Assembly (NCBI GenBank): GCA_903850275.1
Contig: CAINLH010000028.1
Location: 1 to 5,647, forward strand
Source of the DNA: an uncultured Acidimicrobium sp.
GTDB lineage: Bacteria > Actinomycetota > Acidimicrobiia > Acidimicrobiales > Ilumatobacteraceae
Direction of reading: 5' to 3'
Length of the DNA: 5,647 nt
Positions within the stretch are counted from its first letter, which is position 1. Each line of letters opens with the position of its first letter. Positions 1-4,030 of this stretch are shown piece after piece. The notes under the pieces were generated by a model. It did no database searches. It worked only from the letters and a program-made list of their open reading frames with translations, and was not told where the DNA came from. Made by a program: the position numbers and the translations under genes.

Positions 1-638
1 ACAATTGTTGCTCTTCCATTAATCACAGTGATCGGAATGTTTCGTTGCACCGAACCAGTGATGACCACCACAACCGAAGCGCCCTCTGGCGTGGCCGCCC
101 GTTTGCCAACAACGATGGGAAGGGTGCGAATAAGCCTGTCGATGGTGTGCTCGGCTGCAGGACCGCCCTCGTTGCCAGCAATGCCCGTGGCTCGACGCAT
201 GTCTTGCTCGTGCACCCAACAGTCGAGAATGCGGATGCCGAGAAAGTCGCCCAATGTTCCAGGGCCTGTTGGCATCATCATTGGCGTTTCAAAGTACGCG
301 TCGTCGGCGGCACGGAGTTGCGTGATTCGGTTGCTCGAGACGCTGTTCCATTCCTCCAGAACTTGAGCACCACTTTGCGAGCGCCGCACATCGATTTCAT
401 TTTCGTTGTGTTCGCCAATTGCATTTTTGATGTAGTCGAACTTTGGTGATTTGTGAGACGTGTGCTCGCCTCCAGAAAGTGTAAATTCAACGCCGATGAG
501 GTGCGAGAGGTTGTCCTGCACCGACCAACCCGGACAATCTGTTGGCAGCTTCCATTGATCTTCGGATAACTGTCGACCAAGGTTGCTGAGGGATAAAAAC
601 GTTGCTTCAAGTGTGTCAATTTGCTGATTCGGGATCAT
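1..638 (-). CDS. Maleylpyruvate isomerase family mycothiol-dependent enzyme (MDMPI_N/TIGR03083-like), 3' end cut by window
   Basis: Reading the minus strand from the ATG at 638 gives 212 uninterrupted codons to the window edge, so the C-terminus is missing. The N-terminal part matches the DinB-like helical bundle of MDMPI family proteins: CPGWSVQDNLSHLIGVE at residues 35-51 and LDCWVHEQDMRRATG at 138-152, followed by GPAAEHTIDRLIRTLPIVVGKR at about 159-180. In Corynebacterium maleylpyruvate isomerase the metal is held by His, Glu and His; here H46, D139 and H143 occupy those places, with Asp for Glu. Known members use mycothiol in isomerisation or thiol-transfer reactions in the cytosol. The substrate here cannot be read from the sequence, and a true maleylpyruvate isomerase is only one possibility. 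The start is supported by an AAGGA ribosome binding site overlapping the stop codon of the DsbA-like gene 7 bases upstream, which implies co-transcription. The family call is strong and the precise function is unknown. Confidence 0.87.
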   Translation of the reverse strand, partial: MIPNQQIDTLEATFLSLSNLGRQLSEDQWKLPTDCPGWSVQDNLSHLIGVEFTLSGGEHTSHKSPKFDYIKNAIGEHNENEIDVRRSQSGAQVLEEWNSVSSNRITQLRAADDAYFETPMMMPTGPGTLGDFLGIRILDCWVHEQDMRRATGIAGNEGGPAAEHTIDRLIRTLPIVVGKRAATPEGASVVVVITGSVQRNIPITVINGRATI

Positions 639-642
639 GTTT

Positions 643-647
643 TCCTT
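643..647 (-). promoter_or_regulatory. Ribosome binding site overlapping the upstream stop codon
   Basis: On the minus strand the sequence TAAGGAAAACATG joins the two genes. The TAA stop (648-646) shares two bases with the Shine-Dalgarno core AAGGA (647-643), which lies 4 bases before the ATG at 638. This fixes the start of the MDMPI-like gene and suggests that ribosomes ending the upstream gene re-initiate here. Confidence 0.65.
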
Positions 648-1332
648 ACGGTGCCGGATTCTGGACAGAGTTCCATTGTCGTGCTCGCAAATACGGGTTG
701 AAGGCATCTGCAATGTGTTGCATGTCTGCAGCAGTTTTTGGGGTTTTTATTTCGTACAAGCCAGGAAAACTGTTGTAGGCCGCGGTAATTTCCCACAGCT
801 GTATTGCTGCTTCACCAGTTGGTGCGGGCACGACAACTGGGCCGAACGTTGCACGGTTGTTGGGGAAAATCAAAATAGGAACACCAAAACCTGCGTATTC
901 ACTGACGGCGCGTTGGTGATCTGCCCGTACTTCGTCGTGTGTTGTTGGGTCGGCCAATGCGTCATCCCAGGTGGAGGCGGGCGCACCGATTTGTTGTAGC
1001 AATTCGAGCGCGACTTCTTTTTCGTATGGTCGGCGGCCCTCGATGTGCAGCGCGTTGCCGATAACTCCGTACCAATCGCCGCATAGTTTCATATCAATAC
1101 GACGCAACCATGCTGCTATTCGAAGCGGAGTCCAGCCGTATGAAATCTCGCGCTCCCACGGATGTTTTTTGCCTTCTTCGCGATTGATTTCTTCGAGACT
1201 GAAAAACTTCCAATTGATTGTCCGGCCAGTTTGCGCGGCGACGTCTTTAATCCAGAGGGAAGTCTGGTAGGCCCATGGGCACATCGAATCGAAGTAGAAG
1301 TCGACTGCAGTGACGGGCTGGCTGGTTGTCAT
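646..1332 (-). CDS. DsbA-family thioredoxin-fold protein, Rv2466c-type mycothiol-dependent reductase
   Basis: From ATG 1332 the protein has 228 residues, close to the length of Mycobacterium tuberculosis Rv2466c. It opens with the thioredoxin-fold strand and active site DFYFDSMCPWAYQTSLWI (about residues 11-28, catalytic Cys18). A helical insertion holds FFSLEEINREEGKKHPWE (43-60), then comes the cis-proline segment GVPILIF (150-156) and the family's C-terminal block FGPVVVPAPTGEAAIQLWE (163-181). Rv2466c is a cytosolic mycothiol-dependent oxidoreductase that can reduce nitro compounds; a disulfide or mycothiol-conjugate reductase role is inferred here. The motif is CPWA, so the second, resolving cysteine is absent and chemistry would have to be monothiol, with mycothiol as partner. 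There is no signal peptide, which argues against a periplasmic DsbA. A TTG at 1341 in the same frame would add MAT. ATG 1332 is preferred because TATATT lies 7 bases upstream and no Shine-Dalgarno precedes either start. A neighbouring mycothiol-family gene follows 7 bases downstream. Confidence 0.85.
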   Translation of the reverse strand: MTTSQPVTAVDFYFDSMCPWAYQTSLWIKDVAAQTGRTINWKFFSLEEINREEGKKHPWEREISYGWTPLRIAAWLRRIDMKLCGDWYGVIGNALHIEGRRPYEKEVALELLQQIGAPASTWDDALADPTTHDEVRADHQRAVSEYAGFGVPILIFPNNRATFGPVVVPAPTGEAAIQLWEITAAYNSFPGLYEIKTPKTAADMQHIADAFNPYLRARQWNSVQNPAP

Positions 1333-1339
1333 AGTTGCC

Positions 1340-1345
1340 AATATA
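1340..1345 (-). promoter_or_regulatory. -10-like box TATATT placed for a leaderless transcript of the DsbA-like gene
   Basis: TATATT on the minus strand is followed by 7 bases (GGCAACT) and then the ATG at 1332, so transcription could begin on the A of the start codon. No recognisable -35 hexamer is found 16-18 bases upstream and no Shine-Dalgarno is present. Leaderless starts of this form are common in actinobacteria. This is inferred from spacing and sequence only. Confidence 0.5.
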
Positions 1346-1397
1346 TGCCCGAGAAAGGGATCGGTACGAGTGGGAGCGCCGCCTTCAATCGGGCGAC

Positions 1398-1403
1398 TAG
1401 ATT
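1398..1403 (+). promoter_or_regulatory. -10-like box TAGATT placed for a leaderless transcript of the 74-residue gene
   Basis: TAGATT fits the actinobacterial TANNNT -10 pattern and lies 6 bases before the ATG at 1410. An in-frame TGA at 1404-1406 rules out an upstream start in this frame, and no Shine-Dalgarno is visible. A -35 element is not evident. It forms the other half of a 77-base divergent promoter region with the TATATT box on the opposite strand. Confidence 0.45.
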
Positions 1404-1409
1404 TGAGCC

Positions 1410-1634
1410 ATGCAACGACACAGCCGCTTCGAACACACTCGATTTCTTGGTGATAAGCGAACCCAATTGGTATACGACTTGGACGAATGGACCGACGTAG
1501 AAATCATCAACGAGATCGCCGAAACCAATGTGGGCCTTAGCTTTGGCCCCGACACGTTGGCCGAAGCACGAAATCGCGGCTACACGCTTGCGACACCAGG
1601 CGTCACTCGGCGCCACCTGAAGCCTCGCGCTTAG
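1410..1634 (+). CDS. Small conserved-looking protein of unknown function, 74 residues
   Basis: I do not recognise a named function. The protein has a basic N-terminus (MQRHSRFEHTRFLGDKRTQ), an acidic middle with D23, D25, E26, D29, E31, E35 and E38, then FGPDTLAEARNRGYTLA (45-61) and a basic tail (RRHLKPRA). It has no cysteine, signal peptide or membrane segment, so a small soluble cytosolic protein is expected. The block around GDKRTQLVYDLD and FGPDTLAEARNRGY resembles hypothetical proteins I recall from actinobacteria, but this is unverified. Support for coding: it fills the space between the divergent promoter and the hydrolase gene, it is preceded by a well-placed -10 box, and no other plausible gene occupies the interval. 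The start is forced by the TGA at 1404-1406. The stop TAG lies 15 bases before the hydrolase ATG, so the two are probably co-transcribed. Confidence 0.7.
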   Translation: MQRHSRFEHTRFLGDKRTQLVYDLDEWTDVEIINEIAETNVGLSFGPDTLAEARNRGYTLATPGVTRRHLKPRA

Positions 1635-1649
1635 TTCTTTTACCTAGCC

Positions 1650-2432
1650 ATGTCTTTGCAGCCAGAGAGCGCAATGAACGGCTCATTTCTTTCGGGCGGG
1701 CTGCAACTTGCACGATATTTGGTGAAGCCGTCTGGCAAAACTGGCGCGTTGCCTGCAATGGTGCTGTGTCATGGCTACCCAAGCGGTGGCATTGACGCGC
1801 GGCATTCTGCTGGAACTTTTCCCGAACTTGCTGAGCGTGTTGCAAACGAGTTGGGTTGGAATGCAATGACGTTCACCTTTCGGGGTTGCGCAACTTCCGA
1901 AGGCGATTTTTCGATGCAAGGTTGGGTGGACGACTTGCGCGCTGCGATCACTCACGTTGTCGCCGAGACATCGCCGAGCGGAATTTGGATCGTCGGCAAT
2001 AACACCGGCGGATCGCTTGGTTTGTGTGTTGCCGCCGATGACCCGCGTGTTAATGGCTGCGCACTGCTTGGGGCGCGTGCAGACTTCGACGACTGGGCAG
2101 AACAGCCGCGTCGGTTCCTTGAACACTCTCGCGAAATTGGAACGATTCGTCGTACGGGGTTCCCGCCTTCGACAGAAGAGTGGGGTCGTGAGTTGAAGCG
2201 CTTCCGGCCAGCCGATGCAGCACGAAGGTTTGCTCCGCGACCATTGTTCTTGATGCATGGTGCGGAAGATGACATTGTGCCAACTGCGGATTCGCGCGTG
2301 CTTGCGCAGGCACATGGCAGCGCAGAGTTACAAGTGCTGGCAGGTGCGGGGCACCGACTTCGGCACGACCCGCGAGCAATTTCAATTTTGCTTGGTTGGC
2401 TTGATCGTCAGCGAAGTATTGCTGCGTTGTAA
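1650..2432 (+). CDS. Alpha/beta-hydrolase-fold protein with a non-serine nucleophile elbow
   Basis: The 260-residue length and motifs fit the alpha/beta hydrolase fold. A central strand leads into the oxyanion-type loop VLCHGYPSGG (38-47), followed by FTFRGCATSEGDFSMQGWVDDLRAAI (75-100). The strand and turn IWIVGNNTGGSLGL (112-125) sit where the GxSxG elbow belongs. A cap-like region covers about 143-190, and HGAEDDIVP (203-211) and GAGHRLRH (232-239) supply the acid (D207) and histidine (H235) positions. The elbow reads G-N-N-T-G, so position 118 is Asn, not Ser, Cys or Asp. The protein is therefore either not a classical hydrolase or uses other chemistry; no substrate can be assigned. No signal peptide is seen, so it is probably cytosolic. 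ATG 1650 gives the longer protein but lacks a Shine-Dalgarno; the in-frame ATG at 1674 (Met9) follows AGAGAG by 4 bases and is a real alternative. It follows the 74-residue gene by 15 bases, and its stop codon abuts that of the convergent galE. Confidence 0.85.
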   Translation: MSLQPESAMNGSFLSGGLQLARYLVKPSGKTGALPAMVLCHGYPSGGIDARHSAGTFPELAERVANELGWNAMTFTFRGCATSEGDFSMQGWVDDLRAAITHVVAETSPSGIWIVGNNTGGSLGLCVAADDPRVNGCALLGARADFDDWAEQPRRFLEHSREIGTIRRTGFPPSTEEWGRELKRFRPADAARRFAPRPLFLMHGAEDDIVPTADSRVLAQAHGSAELQVLAGAGHRLRHDPRAISILLGWLDRQRSIAAL

Positions 2433-3410
2433 CTAGCGCTTTGCGGCAGCGTCACGTTCGTGCCAATTCCATGCACTACTGATGATGTCGCGAACATCGC
2501 GAGTTGCTTTCCAGCCCAATAGGGCGCGAATGAGCGTTGGGTCTGCATAAACAGAGACAGGGTCGCCACTGCGGCGGCCAACAATGTTGTACGGAACTTT
2601 GCGCCCGCTGACTTGTTCGGCGAGATTAAGAACATCAAGAACACTCGTTCCCTTGCCTGTACCGACATTGCACGCAAGGCTTTTGCCGCCAGTGGACAGA
2701 TAGTCGAGCGCCTTTACATGGGCATCAGCAAGATCGTCGACGTGGATGTAGTCGCGAATACATGTTCCGTCGGGGGTGGGGTAGTCGTTGCCGAAAACAT
2801 TGAGCGGCCCACTGAAGCCAAGTATTGCTTTCATTACTAATGGCACCAGGTTCTGAGACATCGACCAGTCTTCGCCAATGCTTGCGTCGGCACTTGCGCC
2901 GGCAGCATTGAAATAGCGCAGGCTTACTGAGTGCAGACCAATGGCATCACACGAAGAAAGAAATCGCTCGACAACCGACTTGGTTTCTGCGTAAACGCTT
3001 TCTGGCCGGAGCGCGGATTCCTCGGTTACAGGAACGCTCTCGGGGTTGCCGTAAACCGCAGCGGAAGACGAAAAGACAATGCGATTGACGCCGTTTGAAA
3101 GCAGCGAACGAACGAGTGCAATGGTTCCTGCAACGTTGTTGTTGTAATAGCGAAGGGGCTGATCCATGGACTCGCCGACTGCCTTGTAAGCGGCGAAGTG
3201 CACTACATCAGTGATGTTGTGCTTGCGGCAAATTTTCTCGATGATGCGCTCGTCATTGATGTCGCCCTGGAAGAGAGGCACCGAACCAAGCCGCGACTTA
3301 TCGCCAAGTTCGAGCGAGTCGAGCACGACAACGTCGCGACCCTGCGACGCAAGCAGTCGAACGGTGTGGGATCCGATGTACCCAGCGCCACCGGTAACGA
3401 GAACGGTCAT
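2433..3410 (-). CDS. galE: UDP-glucose 4-epimerase
   Basis: This is a full-length extended short-chain dehydrogenase/reductase of 325 residues (E. coli GalE has 338). It interconverts UDP-glucose and UDP-galactose in the cytosol through a 4-keto intermediate on bound NAD, serving the Leloir pathway and supply of galactose for cell-surface polysaccharide. Visible signatures are the NAD loop TGGAGYIGSH (6-15), D31 at the end of strand 2, HFAAYKAVGES (71-81), SSSAAVYG with catalytic Ser116 (114-121), YAETK with Tyr140 and Lys144, RYFNAAGA (165-172), and the family hallmark PTPDGTCIRDYIHV (211-224). RRSGDP (279-284) is the uridine-contact region. The residue aligned with the E. coli Tyr299 substrate gate is V287, which may relax the restriction against N-acetylated sugars. 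The ATG overlaps the stop of the HhH-GPD gene as ATGA, with AGGGTG 5 bases upstream, indicating translational coupling. No other galactose genes are in view. Confidence 0.96.
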   Translation of the reverse strand: MTVLVTGGAGYIGSHTVRLLASQGRDVVVLDSLELGDKSRLGSVPLFQGDINDERIIEKICRKHNITDVVHFAAYKAVGESMDQPLRYYNNNVAGTIALVRSLLSNGVNRIVFSSSAAVYGNPESVPVTEESALRPESVYAETKSVVERFLSSCDAIGLHSVSLRYFNAAGASADASIGEDWSMSQNLVPLVMKAILGFSGPLNVFGNDYPTPDGTCIRDYIHVDDLADAHVKALDYLSTGGKSLACNVGTGKGTSVLDVLNLAEQVSGRKVPYNIVGRRSGDPVSVYADPTLIRALLGWKATRDVRDIISSAWNWHERDAAAKR

Positions 3411-4015
3411 TTAGGCACCCTAGCGAGAGGACGATCTTGCTTGTCGACATCGGCCGCGCGCTGCATCTTCTTGAATCCACGCACTTTGAGCAAGGTGGCG
3501 GGGGAATAGATGTCAGCAACCGATCGTGGTTGAGTGTCGCTGAAAACGCCGGCCTTCACCTTCCAGCCCTTTGGTCGGATCCCAAATCGTTTTCCGAGCA
3601 GCGCAATAAATATCTCTGTTTTTTCTTCTCCGTAACCGGGAAGTTCGCGCAGTCTGCGACGAAGCTCTTCTGCGTCGTCTACGTCTTTCCAAATGTTTGC
3701 ACCCTTGCCTTTGTATTTTTCGGCGATGATTTCGCACATTTCGTAGATGCGTTTGGCCATCGAAGCGGGGAATCGGTGGATGGCAGGTTTCTCGCAGCAC
3801 ACCGAAACAAACTTTTCCATCTTCATTGCTGCAATCTTCTTTGCATCGCAATGACCAAGGCGTTGTTTGATGGTGTACGGGCCAGTGAACGCCCACTCCA
3901 TGGGCACCTGTTGGTCGAGCAACATTCCGATGAGCAACGCAGTTCCGTCGCGTTGAAGTAGCGCGTCTCCGGCAGGTATTCCGGTGATGTACAGCGTTTT
4001 GGAAGTGGTGGGCAT
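3407..4015 (-). CDS. HhH-GPD-type base-excision-repair-like protein (TIGR03252-type, uncharacterised)
   Basis: The 202-residue protein begins with a helical region containing GTALLIGMLLDQQVPMEWAFTGPYTIKQRLG (24-54), the typical opening of the endonuclease III/AlkA superfamily. A helix-hairpin-helix follows at about 121-141: RLRELPGYGEEKTEIFIALLG. Family members elsewhere bind DNA and excise damaged bases. The VDTHV-type segment that carries the catalytic Asp of Nth and MutY is not seen; after the hairpin the sequence runs FGIRPKGWKVKAG (144-156). The four clustered cysteines of the iron-sulfur loop are also absent (the last cysteine is C94). It matches my recollection of a compact, functionally uncharacterised actinobacterial HhH-GPD family whose C-terminal segment resembles SVADIYSPATLLKVRGFKK (165-183). 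A DNA-binding or glycosylase-like role is inferred only. The gene starts 15 bases after the aceE stop and overlaps galE by 4 bases. The start at 4015 has no Shine-Dalgarno but has GATACT 7 bases upstream. Confidence 0.88.
   Translation of the reverse strand: MPTTSKTLYITGIPAGDALLQRDGTALLIGMLLDQQVPMEWAFTGPYTIKQRLGHCDAKKIAAMKMEKFVSVCCEKPAIHRFPASMAKRIYEMCEIIAEKYKGKGANIWKDVDDAEELRRRLRELPGYGEEKTEIFIALLGKRFGIRPKGWKVKAGVFSDTQPRSVADIYSPATLLKVRGFKKMQRAADVDKQDRPLARVPK
3416..3421 (-). promoter_or_regulatory. Shine-Dalgarno-like AGGGTG for galE
   Basis: AGGGTG on the minus strand lies 5 bases before the galE ATG at 3410 and inside the last codons of the HhH-GPD gene. With the ATGA overlap (3410-3407) it supports coupled translation and the assigned galE start. 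Confidence 0.55.
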
Positions 4016-4022
4016 GGCTACA

Positions 4023-4028
4023 AGTATC
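4023..4028 (-). promoter_or_regulatory. -10-like box GATACT ahead of the HhH-GPD gene
   Basis: In the 15-base gap after the aceE stop codon, GATACT (one mismatch from TATACT) is followed by 7 bases and then the ATG at 4015. There is no purine-rich ribosome binding site. This could be an internal promoter giving a leaderless mRNA for the HhH-GPD gene and galE, separate from aceE read-through. The short hexamer match may be chance. Confidence 0.3.
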
Positions 4029-4030
4029 GC

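Noticed and set aside
278..619. Minus-strand open frame of 113 codons in the left part
   Set aside because: It lies in a different frame from the MDMPI-like gene, which has the family motifs CPGWSVQDNLSHL and CWVHEQD and continues to the window edge.
1404..1412. Upstream extension of the 74-residue gene
   Set aside because: An in-frame TGA at 1404-1406 blocks any earlier start.
1683..2315. Minus-strand open frame of 210 codons antisense to the alpha/beta hydrolase
   Set aside because: Its translation shows no family motifs and is rich in Arg, Cys and Ser as expected of an antisense shadow. The plus-strand hydrolase has clear motifs.
2421..2450. Inverted repeat as a shared bidirectional terminator
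   Set aside because: A 5-base stem with a 20-base loop and no T-tract on either strand is too weak to call.
3437..3961. Plus-strand open frame of 174 codons antisense to the HhH-GPD gene
   Set aside because: The protein has no recognisable motif, and the opposite strand encodes a well-supported family member over the same interval.
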